NCBI RefSeq assembly: GCF_947502415.1
Contig: NZ_CANMZV010000032.1
Coordinates: forward strand, 1-33,247
Source of the DNA: an uncultured Photobacterium sp.
GTDB taxonomy: Bacteria > Pseudomonadota > Gammaproteobacteria > Enterobacterales > Vibrionaceae
Length of the DNA: 33,247 bases
Reading direction: 5' to 3'
The notes beneath the pieces are model-generated. The model was given only the letters and a program-made list of their open reading frames with translations, was not told where the DNA came from and did no database searches. Below, one piece after another: positions 21,763 to 30,501 of this stretch; within the stretch, counting starts at the first letter, position 1; every line of letters starts with the position of its first letter. Both the position numbers and the translations under genes were made by a program.

Positions 21763-22281
21763 CTATTTAACCTTCAGATCTTGCAGCATAGAATCAGGTA
21801 AGGCCAGCTCGTCGTTTTTATTCACGTCTATTCCCTGATCCAAAATCGAACGGGCAATTTGCTTAGCTTCGTCCAGCGAGTGCATACTGAACGTTCCGCA
21901 CTGGTATTCATTAAGCTCAGGGATCTTATCCTGTGACTCCACCTTAAGCACATCTTCCATTGCTTCCCTCCAGCCCTGCGCCACTTGCCGCTCGCTAGGC
22001 GCGCCGATCAAACTCATGTAGAAGCCAGTCCGGCAGCCCATCGGGGAGATATCAATGATCTCGACACTATCTGAGTTAAGATGCTGGCGCATAAAGCCGG
22101 CATAGAGGTGCTCTAAAGTATGGATCCCGCGCTCGCTGAGGATATCAATGTTCGGGCGGCAAAAACGCAAGTCGAACACCGTAATAGTATCCCCTTTCGG
22201 GGTCTGCATGGTTTTCGCGACCCGGACAGCCGGTGCATGCATCCGGGTGTGATCAACGGTAAAACTATCAAGTAATGGCAT
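21763..22281 (-). CDS. luxS: S-ribosylhomocysteine lyase LuxS
   Basis: LuxS splits S-ribosylhomocysteine into homocysteine and DPD, the precursor of autoinducer-2, thus joining the activated methyl cycle to quorum sensing. The 172-residue protein has the metal-binding set H54 and H58 in HTLEH, with E57 as the catalytic base, and C128 in YQCGTFSMHS; the conserved catalytic Cys is C83 in SPMGCRTGFY. A strong Shine-Dalgarno (AAGGAG and AAGGAAAC) precedes the ATG. It lies downstream of gshA, as in E. coli, with an SLT-type lipoprotein gene between them. Confidence 0.98.
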   Translation of the reverse strand: MPLLDSFTVDHTRMHAPAVRVAKTMQTPKGDTITVFDLRFCRPNIDILSERGIHTLEHLYAGFMRQHLNSDSVEIIDISPMGCRTGFYMSLIGAPSERQVAQGWREAMEDVLKVESQDKIPELNEYQCGTFSMHSLDEAKQIARSILDQGIDVNKNDELALPDSMLQDLKVK

Positions 22282-22333
22282 TGTTTCCTTCTCCTTTGCC
22301 TACGTAATCACGACGAGATAACCATAGCCTAGA

Positions 22334-22945
22334 TCAAAACGGCCACCAGCTGCGATTATCTTCCAGCTCCTGCCGGCACTGCTTAAGCTGCCAGCCATAA
22401 TCCTTGGCTTGCTGTTCTACTTTACGTGACACCTTTATCAGTGTCGGCTTCGATCTATAGGTTCCCCGCTTAAAGCCACCACGTCCTTCATGGTAAGCCA
22501 GGTACTGACTATAGGCATCCCATTTAGAAACACCTAGTTGCCGCTGGGTTTCAGCCGTATACCAACCAACAAACATCAGGGAATCAGCAAAATCTGTACG
22601 CGAGCCACCGTTACCGGTCGCTTTCTGGTAGTCCTTCCATGCTGGGTCCTGAGCCTGGGCATAACCATACGCGCTGCTGACCCACCCCCAGGGAATAAAA
22701 CCCAGAATATAGTCTTTAGGTGGCCGGGCATCATGGCGGAAACTGCTTTCCTGCTTAATAAATGCCATTGCAACCTGAACAGGGGTTCCCCACTCATCTT
22801 GCATATCAATGGCATACTCATACCAATCAGGCTTTTCACGGAAAATATTACATAGGTTGGACTGATCTTTGGGTGGCGGCGTAGCGCAACCAGACAAGGT
22901 AATGACAAGGCCGGCACAAAGGGCTTGGCGGATCGCTGTTCGCAT
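22334..22945 (-). CDS. Lipoprotein with lytic transglycosylase (SLT)-like domain
   Basis: This 203-residue protein has a lipoprotein signal with lipobox LSGC (lipidated Cys20) and an SLT-like domain: AFIKQESSFRHDARP contains the expected catalytic Glu66, followed by SSAYGYAQAQDPAW (the GLMQ-like position) and QYLAYHEGRGGF. It would cut peptidoglycan from the periplasmic face of a membrane. Glycine-rich motifs of the main SLT families are modified (YGYAQ for GLMQ), so it is a divergent subgroup. The start at 22945 has a strong GAGGGAA; a TTG eight codons upstream is open but worse placed. It lies between gshA and luxS on the same strand. Confidence 0.85.
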   Translation of the reverse strand: MRTAIRQALCAGLVITLSGCATPPPKDQSNLCNIFREKPDWYEYAIDMQDEWGTPVQVAMAFIKQESSFRHDARPPKDYILGFIPWGWVSSAYGYAQAQDPAWKDYQKATGNGGSRTDFADSLMFVGWYTAETQRQLGVSKWDAYSQYLAYHEGRGGFKRGTYRSKPTLIKVSRKVEQQAKDYGWQLKQCRQELEDNRSWWPF

Positions 22946-23040
22946 ATATTCCCTCAAACTTGGAACCAAACCGGAGAATGGTGGTCTGAATAAGTGATTG
23001 GCAGTAACACTGCCGTCATCCCTGCGAAATTATTGTTATC

Positions 23041-23068
23041 GGGCAGCAAGGTCGCTGCCCATTTTTTT
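23041..23068 (+). terminator. Plus-facing hairpin-T-run between gshA and the SLT lipoprotein gene
   Basis: A 7-bp stem GGGCAGC/GCTGCCC (23041-23060) with a 6-base loop is followed by a T-run on the plus strand (23062-23068). Both flanking genes are on the minus strand, where the hairpin is followed by GATAACAA with no U-run. It would end antisense transcripts, or act as a structure in the minus-strand mRNA. Confidence 0.6.
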
Positions 23069-23089
23069 CCTAAATTCTAAGCTATTAGA

Positions 23090-24655
23090 TTATTTCAAAT
23101 CTGCAAAGTAGTCATCCAGAAACTCATCGAACGACATGCGGTCACTCTGCTCAACCTCAAACTGCTTAGCTTTTGACCCTTCAACTTCTTGCTCAAACTC
23201 GTGCTGAGAATAAAAAGCAAACTGACGGTCACGGAAAAGACGAGCATGGGCATCTGCCAACTCCCTACCAACCGAACCAATACCATTCTGCTGTTTAATT
23301 TGTTCCAGTAGCTGAGCCGATAATGTCAATGCCGGATCATTAATCCACGTTGTCAGGCGCGCAACTGTCTGCTGGTAGATATCGCCACCCGCAGCAGCAT
23401 CCATTGCCTTAGCAACCTGTTCCAGTTCGGTAAACACGCGCAAGCCCCAGTCTTGAACGGACAGACGCTCACCATTACAACCAATCTTCAGCATCAAATC
23501 AGGATTTCGGCCATCAAGCACGACCCTATTCCAGTTATCACGCCAACACTCAAGCTCGGCATTATCCATTAGCTCTGACGGAGACAGCACAGCCCAAGTC
23601 AGGAATAGATCCAGGAAGCGCACCTGATCTTCAGTAATACCGATCGGGCTGAACGGGTTAACATCCAACGAACGCACTTCAATATACTCGACACCACCAC
23701 GCTCCAGCGCTTCCGATGGTTTCTCGCTACCTCGCGCTACTCGCTTAGGACGAATTGGGGCATACAGCTCATTTTCAATCTGCAGCACATTCGCATTAAG
23801 CTGGCGGTATTGACCATCAACTTTTACACCTATCTTTGCGAATTCCTCAGAAGGAGTACGGATCGCCTGGCGCAAGCCATCCAGGTACTGGTCCAGGCTA
23901 TTAAAGCCGATTTTCAGCGAACTTTGCTCATGGTTGGTATAGCCAAGGTCACTCAGGCGTAACGCTGTCGCATTCGGCAAGTAATAAGTCCCGTTACCGA
24001 CTTCTTCAAAGTTCAACGAGGTGTTGCTCTTGTCGACAAACGAGCTGCACAAGGCAGGGGAGGCACCAAACAAATAAGGGATCAACCAGCCAAAACGGTA
24101 ATAGTTACGGATCAGGCCGAAATACGCATCCGACACAGCGTCCTGGCGAGCCTGTTCATCTTGTTTACCGAACAAGTGATCCCAGAACGTTTCAGGAAAC
24201 GAAAAATTAAAATGCACCCCGGAAATAACCTGCATGACACTGCCATAGCGGTGTTTCAGGCCTTCACGGTACAAGGTCTTCATTCGACCATTGTTCGACG
24301 TTCCGTACTGGGCCAAGGTGATATCTTCTTCACTACCGACAAAACACGGCATAGACATCGGCCAGAGGTTTTCCTGATCCAGCTTACTGTAAGTGAACTG
24401 ATGAATATCACTAAGCTGCGACAACAAATGATCGACACTTTGCGATACAGGAGTAATGAACTCCAGCAACGACTCAGCAAAGTCTGTTGTTACCCATTTG
24501 TTAGTTAGCGCGGAACCCAATCCAGCAGGATGAGGCTCTGCAGACAGTCCTCCCTGAGGAGTGATACGTAGCGCTTCTCGCTCTAGGCCTCGCCCTATCT
24601 GAGTTAGTGCGTCCGGGTTTGCAGAAACCTGCTGCAACCTTTGTGAAAAATCCAT
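23090..24655 (-). CDS. gshA: Glutamate-cysteine ligase (type 1)
   Basis: GshA makes gamma-glutamylcysteine from glutamate, cysteine and ATP, the first and limiting step of glutathione synthesis. The 521-residue protein is close to the E. coli length and shows IGRGLEREALRITPQG, TDFAESLLEFITPV, VISGVHFNFSFPETFW, NATALRLSDLGYTN and GVEYIEVRSLDVNPFSPIG, all characteristic of the proteobacterial type 1 ligase. I chose the ATG at 24655 (MDFSQRL), which fits the family; the open frame begins at a TTG five codons upstream. It is downstream of the M16 peptidase on the same strand but separated by a terminator. Confidence 0.96.
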   Translation of the reverse strand: MDFSQRLQQVSANPDALTQIGRGLEREALRITPQGGLSAEPHPAGLGSALTNKWVTTDFAESLLEFITPVSQSVDHLLSQLSDIHQFTYSKLDQENLWPMSMPCFVGSEEDITLAQYGTSNNGRMKTLYREGLKHRYGSVMQVISGVHFNFSFPETFWDHLFGKQDEQARQDAVSDAYFGLIRNYYRFGWLIPYLFGASPALCSSFVDKSNTSLNFEEVGNGTYYLPNATALRLSDLGYTNHEQSSLKIGFNSLDQYLDGLRQAIRTPSEEFAKIGVKVDGQYRQLNANVLQIENELYAPIRPKRVARGSEKPSEALERGGVEYIEVRSLDVNPFSPIGITEDQVRFLDLFLTWAVLSPSELMDNAELECWRDNWNRVVLDGRNPDLMLKIGCNGERLSVQDWGLRVFTELEQVAKAMDAAAGGDIYQQTVARLTTWINDPALTLSAQLLEQIKQQNGIGSVGRELADAHARLFRDRQFAFYSQHEFEQEVEGSKAKQFEVEQSDRMSFDEFLDDYFADLK

Positions 24656-24806
24656 CAAGACGATTCTCAATCAATAACATCTAAGTGGGGTAGAGTAATC
24701 ATTATTGTTTATGATTACCATGATTATTACAGCTAAACAGTTTTACAGCCTGTAAACAATCTGGCTCAATTCTGGTGGGTATCCACGCAACAAACTGCTT
24801 CAATAA

Positions 24807-24835
24807 AACAGCCGGCATATAAGGTGCCGGCTGTT
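24807..24835 (-). terminator. Terminator of the yqaA-M16 peptidase unit
   Basis: A perfect 11-bp stem (AACAGCCGGCA/TGCCGGCTGTT, 24807-24817 and 24825-24835) with a 7-base loop is followed on the minus strand by TTTATTG. It lies 18 bases after the peptidase stop. Confidence 0.85.
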
Positions 24836-24853
24836 ACTGATTACTGCTAAAAA

Positions 24854-27709
24854 CTACTGCTGTAATTGCAGGGTTTTAATCGGAATACCCAGCGTTTCAA
24901 ATTGCGGGATCAGCGACTTGGCATCACCCACCACGATGATCTGGTAATCTTCCGGGTTGAACCATTTCGCCGCCAACTCATCCAGACGCTGCTTGCTGAT
25001 CGCCGCAACAATGTCGTTTCGGGTCTCAACAAAGTTTTCCGGTAACGAGTAAGTCAGGATCTGCCCCAATAACTGAGCCTTCTTGCCCGGCGTTTCATAG
25101 TTAAGGGCATCTTTCTGACCGACAGCAAGACGCATAAAGGCCACTTCTTTGTCGGTTACCCCTTCGGTACTCATTTTCTTAAGCTCGGCAAGAAACTCCT
25201 TTACCGACGCCAGGCTGGAGTCAGCCCGAACCTGAGCATAAAACACCGACTGGCCGACCTCTCGACCACCCATCTGGTAACCACCGGCACCATAGGTATA
25301 GCCTTTATCTTCACGTAAATTGAGGTTGATTCGGCTATTAAAGTTTCCGGCCAGATTGAAGTTCGACAGCTGAGTTTCAAACAGCTCCCCTGTCGCGTCA
25401 TAAGGCAGGCCATGACGAACCAGACGGATCATTGTCTGTGGTGCTCCCGGCTTGTCCACCATCCATAGCGTCTGCTTTGAAAGCGCAGGCAAAGACGGAG
25501 TCGTGAAACCTGGTTCCGGCGCCCCCTGCCATTTCGCGAGGAAGTCCAGTTGCTCTGTCAGCTTGTTCGCCGTAATATCGCCGACGACGACAATATCCGT
25601 CCCATTCGGCGTGTAATAACGCTGGTAAAAATCTTTCACATCATCAAGGGTAATGGCGTTCAGCGACGCTGTTGTCCCTTCAGGTGGAAGACTGAATGAC
25701 GTGCCACCATACAGCACTTCCCTCGTTGCCTGACTTGCCAACCAAGCCGGACGCTGGTGCTCGTAGATAACCCCTTCCAGCGCCTGTTGCTTGATACGCT
25801 CAAAATCTGCGTCTGCAAACGCTGGGGCAAACAGACGCTCATCAAGAATTGTCAAGGTTTGCGTCAGGTTCTTCTCCAGCGAACTCACCGACACCACAGT
25901 TCCATACAGACCAGCATTAAAGCTAATTGAACTCCCCAGGCTATCCAGGCGGGAAGAAATCTCTTCCGCTGTAGATTGCTTCGTTGCTTCCATCATCATG
26001 GTCGCAGTCAGCTTAGCCAATCCCATCTTGCCTTCAGCCTCGAAACGACGCCCCGCCGGCACGACTATCTGTAACTCAACCGTCGGTGTTTCACGGTATT
26101 TTGTTCCCAGCACCTTGATCCCGTTTGCCAGCTTAAACTGGTACAACTCCGGCATCACTGCCTCAACAGGCGAAGACGGTTGAGGCATCACTGAACGGTC
26201 AAAGCTATCCACCGCCTTTCTCAGCAGTAGCTGATCTTCGTTCACCTTCTTGTGCTCAGGGATAATCCGAACCGGTGGAGTAAAGTTCGGTTTCGCGGCT
26301 TGCAAGGCTATGTTGCCTTTAGGCACCACACTCAGTGTCACGCTCGGATTACCGTTGATGTAGCGCATGTAGGCCTGCTCCATACTCTCCGGCGTCACCG
26401 CGCGCAAATTACGTAACTCAACACCAAGATAGCCTGGATCATTAAAGAAAGTTTGGTAAGCCGCCAGCTGCGATACCTTACCGCTCACACTCTGAAGGCC
26501 AAAAATCGCATTCGCTTCAACCGTGCCTTTGAGCTCATTGAGCTCCTTGGTATTCACACCTCGTTGTTCCAGACCACCTAATATCGATGTTACCTTGCGA
26601 CGCAGCTCTTTCAGGTTGCCTTTGTCACCACTCTGGCCCATGGCATAAACATACATGGTACAAGCCAGCTCGGCACAGTCATGGAAAGCACCGGCATCCA
26701 GCACCTCACCTGTTTTCACCAGGTTCTGATACATCAGGCTGTTTTTGCCACCACCAATCACCCGCGCCAACATATCCAGCGATGCCTCATCATCGGCCCC
26801 GTTGTAGGAAGTAGGCCAAGCCATCAACAACATTGGCTGCTGGATCTTATCTTCCAGCGTCAGGTAGCGGTCAGCGTCCAGAGTCACCGGTTTCTTGGCT
26901 GTCTTAGCCACTTCCGGACCACGTGGAATCGAGCCGAAATACTGATTAACCCAAGCCAGAGTCTGCTCGGCATCAATATCACCACCAATGGTCAGCGTAG
27001 CATTATTAGGCCCGTACCAACGCAGGAAGAAGGCTTTCAAATCATTCACATCAACCCGGTCCAGATCTGCGACATAGCCGATAGGTTGCCATGAATACGG
27101 ATGAGTCGGCGGGAATAACGCTTCGCCCATTCGCTCATAAACCAGGCCATACGGGCGGTTTTCATAACGCTGGGCACGCTCATTCTTTACCGTCGAGCGC
27201 TGGATTTCAAACTTGCGCTGAGACACGGCACCTAGCAGGAAGCCCATCCGATCCGATTCCAGCCACAGCATTTTTTCAAGCTGATTCGACGGTACGGTTT
27301 CGAAATAATTTGTTCGATCGCGGTTAGTCGTTCCATTTAAAGTACCACCAGCCTCAGTAATCAAACGGAAGTGTTCCTGATCACCGACGTTTTCTGAGCC
27401 CTGAAACATCATGTGCTCGAAGAAATGGGCAAAGCCGGATTTACCCAGCTCTTCACGGGCTGAACCGACATGATAGGTCACATCCACATGAACCAGCGGA
27501 TCTGAATTATCCTCATGCAGCAATACAATCAGTCCATTTGACAAGGTATACTTTGAATACGGAATAACAGGCACATCCGATGCTTGTTTTGTCACCTGTT
27601 CAACAAATGTTACCCCTTCAGGCAACGCGGGCGCTTGACTCTCTTTCGTTGCCAGGTTGCCACACCCAGCCAACGAAAATAGCGCAACCCCTAGAATCCA
27701 CTTTTGCAC
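24854..27709 (-). CDS. M16 family zinc metallopeptidase lipoprotein
   Basis: This protein of about 951 residues is a pitrilysin/insulinase-type peptidase. From the GTG at 27709 it starts MQKWILGVALFSLAGC, a lipoprotein signal with lipobox LAGC (Cys16), so it is probably membrane-anchored in the periplasm. The inverted zinc motif H95-x-x-E98-H99 (AHFFEHMMFQGS) is present, with a distal Glu in KNERAQRYENRPYG. Two M16 units follow: an active half (about 50-460) and an inactive half (about 500-950, FKLANGIKVLG, REDKGYTYGAGGYQMGG). The start choice: the open frame reaches 27835, but it then overlaps yqaA by 38 codons; GTG at 27709 follows AAGGAA and sits eleven bases after the yqaA stop. It is co-transcribed with yqaA. 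Confidence 0.93.
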   Translation of the reverse strand: MQKWILGVALFSLAGCGNLATKESQAPALPEGVTFVEQVTKQASDVPVIPYSKYTLSNGLIVLLHEDNSDPLVHVDVTYHVGSAREELGKSGFAHFFEHMMFQGSENVGDQEHFRLITEAGGTLNGTTNRDRTNYFETVPSNQLEKMLWLESDRMGFLLGAVSQRKFEIQRSTVKNERAQRYENRPYGLVYERMGEALFPPTHPYSWQPIGYVADLDRVDVNDLKAFFLRWYGPNNATLTIGGDIDAEQTLAWVNQYFGSIPRGPEVAKTAKKPVTLDADRYLTLEDKIQQPMLLMAWPTSYNGADDEASLDMLARVIGGGKNSLMYQNLVKTGEVLDAGAFHDCAELACTMYVYAMGQSGDKGNLKELRRKVTSILGGLEQRGVNTKELNELKGTVEANAIFGLQSVSGKVSQLAAYQTFFNDPGYLGVELRNLRAVTPESMEQAYMRYINGNPSVTLSVVPKGNIALQAAKPNFTPPVRIIPEHKKVNEDQLLLRKAVDSFDRSVMPQPSSPVEAVMPELYQFKLANGIKVLGTKYRETPTVELQIVVPAGRRFEAEGKMGLAKLTATMMMEATKQSTAEEISSRLDSLGSSISFNAGLYGTVVSVSSLEKNLTQTLTILDERLFAPAFADADFERIKQQALEGVIYEHQRPAWLASQATREVLYGGTSFSLPPEGTTASLNAITLDDVKDFYQRYYTPNGTDIVVVGDITANKLTEQLDFLAKWQGAPEPGFTTPSLPALSKQTLWMVDKPGAPQTMIRLVRHGLPYDATGELFETQLSNFNLAGNFNSRINLNLREDKGYTYGAGGYQMGGREVGQSVFYAQVRADSSLASVKEFLAELKKMSTEGVTDKEVAFMRLAVGQKDALNYETPGKKAQLLGQILTYSLPENFVETRNDIVAAISKQRLDELAAKWFNPEDYQIIVVGDAKSLIPQFETLGIPIKTLQLQQ

Positions 27710-27720
27710 GTAAGCATTCC

Positions 27721-28152
27721 TTATAAAAAACCTTGAACGATCAGTGCCAACACGGTGTAGCGTGCAGCTTTCCCCGTCATAATGATGAAAAAACTCAGCC
27801 AGTGGTGCATACGCAACCAGCCAGCGGCCAGACACAACGGATCACCGATCACGGGCAGCCAGCTGAAAAATAACGAACCGAATCCATATTTTTTCAACCA
27901 TCGCAAAGCCTTATGACCATGATATTCATCAGAAGTTTTATCTGGCAGCAATCTTCCCAACCAGTAATTGGTCATCCCGCCCAATGTATTGCCTAATGTG
28001 GCAACCAACACAACCAACCACACGACATTATCACCGAGCTTCAAGGTTGCGATGAGATTCGCCTCAGAGCCGCCCGGCAAAAGGGTGGCACTCAAAAAAC
28101 CAGTGGTAAATAGCATCCACAATGCTGATTCACCATGAAATAACTCTAGCAT
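27721..28152 (-). CDS. yqaA: YqaA family (DedA-type) inner-membrane protein
   Basis: This 143-residue protein matches E. coli YqaA, a small DedA/VTT (SNARE-associated) superfamily membrane protein. Family features are visible: GFLSATLLPGGSEANLIA, a GNTLGGMTNYWLGR motif, and WLPVIGDPLCLAAGWLRM with the conserved Pro-Val-x-Gly-Asp; four or so hydrophobic segments. Its precise role is unknown; DedA proteins contribute to membrane lipid and proton balance. In E. coli yqaA lies directly upstream of gshA; here the M16 gene is between them. Confidence 0.9.
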   Translation of the reverse strand: MLELFHGESALWMLFTTGFLSATLLPGGSEANLIATLKLGDNVVWLVVLVATLGNTLGGMTNYWLGRLLPDKTSDEYHGHKALRWLKKYGFGSLFFSWLPVIGDPLCLAAGWLRMHHWLSFFIIMTGKAARYTVLALIVQGFL

Positions 28153-28212
28153 TCAAACAACTTGTTCATCGTCAGGTAACAGCGAATACCCATAGGAGCA
28201 GATATCGCCACG

Positions 28213-29169
28213 TTAAACGCCCACAGACAGCACAATCTTACCTCGCGTATGCCCGGACTCGATCTGCTGGTGAGCCTGCGCCCCATCACAAAGGCGATAC
28301 TGAGCCGCAATATAAAGCTGCAGTGTTCCAGCCTTCAACATTGCCATCATGGCATTGTTCTGCTCAAGCGATGGCGAGACCAACATACCTTCAGCTTCCA
28401 GACCTAACTCTCGGGCTCGCTCGCAAACAGCATCAGCCGTGATCGTCGGTACTGTTACCACCCGGCCGCCAGACTTGACGCATTCAAGAGCTGCCATACC
28501 TACATCGCCGCCCATCAAATCAATCAGCACATCCACTTTAGCAATCTGCTCGTTCAGTGGTGCCAGGCGGTAATCCAGCGCGATAGCCCCCAGTTTGGAA
28601 ACAAAGTCCACATTATCTGCCGAGCAGCTGGCAACAACCGTTGCTCCCCTAGCAACCGCCAGCTGGATAGCAATATGACCAACACCACCGGCACCAGCCA
28701 GGATTAAGACCTGATCACCAACAGAAACTTTCGCCTTATTCAGCGACTGCCATGCAGTCTGGCCCGCCAATGGCAACGCCGCCGCTTCAATCAATGAAAC
28801 GTTATCAGTATCAACCCGGCTCAATGCATCGGCATCAGCCACCATATATTCACTGTAACCCCCACCCTGTAAAGGAAAGCCAACAAAGCCTGAAACCGCA
28901 TCTCCCAGCTCAAGGCTTGCCACTCCCGCACCCACAGCAACTACCTCACCGGAAATATCATAGCCCGGAACCCAAGGCAGGTTTTCTTTGTTCTGCTGGG
29001 CGGCCCAGCCCAACCCGGCACGGGTTTTAACATCAATCGGATTCACTCCGGCATAGGCAACTTTGACCAGCACCTCACCATCCGAAAGTTGCGGAACCTC
29101 GACAGTCTGCATGACCAACACCGACGGCTGACCAAACTGGGTAATAGCTAATTGCTGACACTCGTTCAT
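28213..29169 (-). CDS. Medium-chain dehydrogenase/reductase, quinone oxidoreductase-like
   Basis: The 318-residue protein belongs to the zinc-free medium-chain dehydrogenase/reductase group (quinone oxidoreductase or enoyl-reductase like). The GroES-like N-terminal half includes VKVAYAGVNPIDVKTRAG and PWVPGYDISGEVVAVG; the Rossmann half has the nucleotide-binding motif ILAGAGGVGHIAIQLA (about residue 150). The catalytic and structural zinc cysteines of alcohol dehydrogenases are absent. The ending GHTRGKIVLSV is typical. The start has AAGGAATAGGGA. The substrate cannot be told. It stands between oadB (with its own terminator) and yqaA on the same strand, 60 bases before yqaA. Confidence 0.88.
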   Translation of the reverse strand: MNECQQLAITQFGQPSVLVMQTVEVPQLSDGEVLVKVAYAGVNPIDVKTRAGLGWAAQQNKENLPWVPGYDISGEVVAVGAGVASLELGDAVSGFVGFPLQGGGYSEYMVADADALSRVDTDNVSLIEAAALPLAGQTAWQSLNKAKVSVGDQVLILAGAGGVGHIAIQLAVARGATVVASCSADNVDFVSKLGAIALDYRLAPLNEQIAKVDVLIDLMGGDVGMAALECVKSGGRVVTVPTITADAVCERARELGLEAEGMLVSPSLEQNNAMMAMLKAGTLQLYIAAQYRLCDGAQAHQQIESGHTRGKIVLSVGV

Positions 29170-29296
29170 TCCCTATTCCTTATCCGTCTCGATTTCCCAC
29201 CATACTACCTGATACTCACCGACATAAGTAACCGCTCATCGCCAACATTACTGACCACTGTGACGAAGTTCTGTTTTCAAAACTATTCTGTATGCC

Positions 29297-29329
29297 AAAA
29301 AAGAAAACGGGCAACCACTGGCTGCCCGT
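29297..29329 (-). terminator. oadGAB operon terminator
   Basis: ACGGGCA (29307-29313) pairs with TGCCCGT (29323-29329), with extra pairing in the loop, and on the minus strand it is followed by TTTCTTTTTT (29297-29306). It lies 31 bases after oadB. The rest of the 191-base gap (29170-29296) should hold the promoter of the dehydrogenase gene, which I cannot place. Confidence 0.9.
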
Positions 29330-29360
29330 CACCTTTCTGCTAACACATTGTATTCATAGA

Positions 29361-30491
29361 CTATCCTACCAAGGCAAGCAAAATACCAGCCGCCACCGCC
29401 GAACCGAGGACACCGGCCACATTAGGCCCCATTGCATGCATCAACAAAAAGTTATGCGGATTAGCCTCCAGACCAACCTTATTCACAACCCGTGCCGCCA
29501 TCGGTACAGCCGATACTCCGGCAGCCCCAATCAACGGGTTGATGTCTTCCTTGCTATAGCGATTCAGCAGCTTAGCCATCAATACACCACCGCCGGTGCC
29601 AACACTGAAGGCCACGGCACCGAGAATCAGGATCCCCAAGGTCTCAAACTGGAGGAACTTGTCCGCTTCCAGCTTTGAGCCTACCCCCAGACCAAGCATG
29701 ATAGTCACAATATTGATCAATTCATTCTGAACCGTGTTAGACAAGCGATCCACCACACCGGACTCACGCATCAGGTTACCGAGACAAAACATTCCGACCA
29801 GCGGAGTCGCCGAAGGTAGAAACAAAATCGTCATCAACAACACCGCCAACGGAAACAGAACTTTCTCGCCCTTACTGACATGGCGTAACTGCTCCATCTG
29901 AATAGTCCGCTCTTCCGGTGTTGTCAGAGCCTTCATGATCGGTGGCTGAATGATCGGAACTAAAGCCATATAACTATAAGCAGCGACTGCAATTGCACCC
30001 AGCAGATCCGGTGACAACCGGCTAGCCAGGAAAATTGCCGTCGGGCCATCGGCTCCCCCGATAATCGCAATCGACGATGCATCAGCCATGGTAAAATCAA
30101 TGCCCGGAACCAGATTCAGCAAGATTGCTCCGAACAGAGTAAAGAAGATACCGAACTGAGCGGCCGCTCCCAACAGCAAAGTTTTCGGGTTTGCAATCAG
30201 CGCCCCGAAATCGGTCATCGCCCCGACCCCCATAAAAATCAGGAGTGGAAACACCCCGGTTTCAATACCGATATAATAAATGTAATAAAGCAATCCACCC
30301 GGTTCGGTAAACCCGGCATTAGGAATGTTGGCCAGAATGGCACCAAAGCCCATCGGCAAAAGCAGTAAAGGCTCGAACCCTTTGTAGATCGCCAGAAACA
30401 GCAAGCAGGCACCGACCAGGATCATCACCAGCTGACCGAACTCAAAATTTGCAATCCCTGTTTCTAGCCAGAGTTTCAATAAACCGTCCAT
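29361..30491 (-). CDS. oadB: Oxaloacetate decarboxylase sodium pump, beta subunit
   Basis: OadB decarboxylates carboxybiotin on OadA and exports two sodium ions. The 376-residue membrane protein contains the key GGADGPTAIFLAS (Asp of the ion path, D203 in Klebsiella numbering) and NPLIGAAGVSAVPMAAR, in which the spacing of N, G, S and R reproduces the Klebsiella functional set N373, G377, S382 and R389. It is about 55 residues shorter than Klebsiella OadB, mainly at the N-terminal side. The ATG has AGAGG upstream and follows the oadA stop by ten bases. Homologous beta subunits occur in methylmalonyl-CoA and glutaconyl-CoA decarboxylases; the oadA neighbour settles the call. Confidence 0.95.
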   Translation of the reverse strand: MDGLLKLWLETGIANFEFGQLVMILVGACLLFLAIYKGFEPLLLLPMGFGAILANIPNAGFTEPGGLLYYIYYIGIETGVFPLLIFMGVGAMTDFGALIANPKTLLLGAAAQFGIFFTLFGAILLNLVPGIDFTMADASSIAIIGGADGPTAIFLASRLSPDLLGAIAVAAYSYMALVPIIQPPIMKALTTPEERTIQMEQLRHVSKGEKVLFPLAVLLMTILFLPSATPLVGMFCLGNLMRESGVVDRLSNTVQNELINIVTIMLGLGVGSKLEADKFLQFETLGILILGAVAFSVGTGGGVLMAKLLNRYSKEDINPLIGAAGVSAVPMAARVVNKVGLEANPHNFLLMHAMGPNVAGVLGSAVAAGILLALVG

Positions 30492-30501
30492 GGAAACCTC
30501 T

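Noticed and set aside
27710..27835. N-terminal extension of the M16 peptidase
   Set aside because: It overlaps yqaA and lacks a signal peptide, whereas GTG at 27709 gives a perfect lipoprotein signal and has a Shine-Dalgarno.
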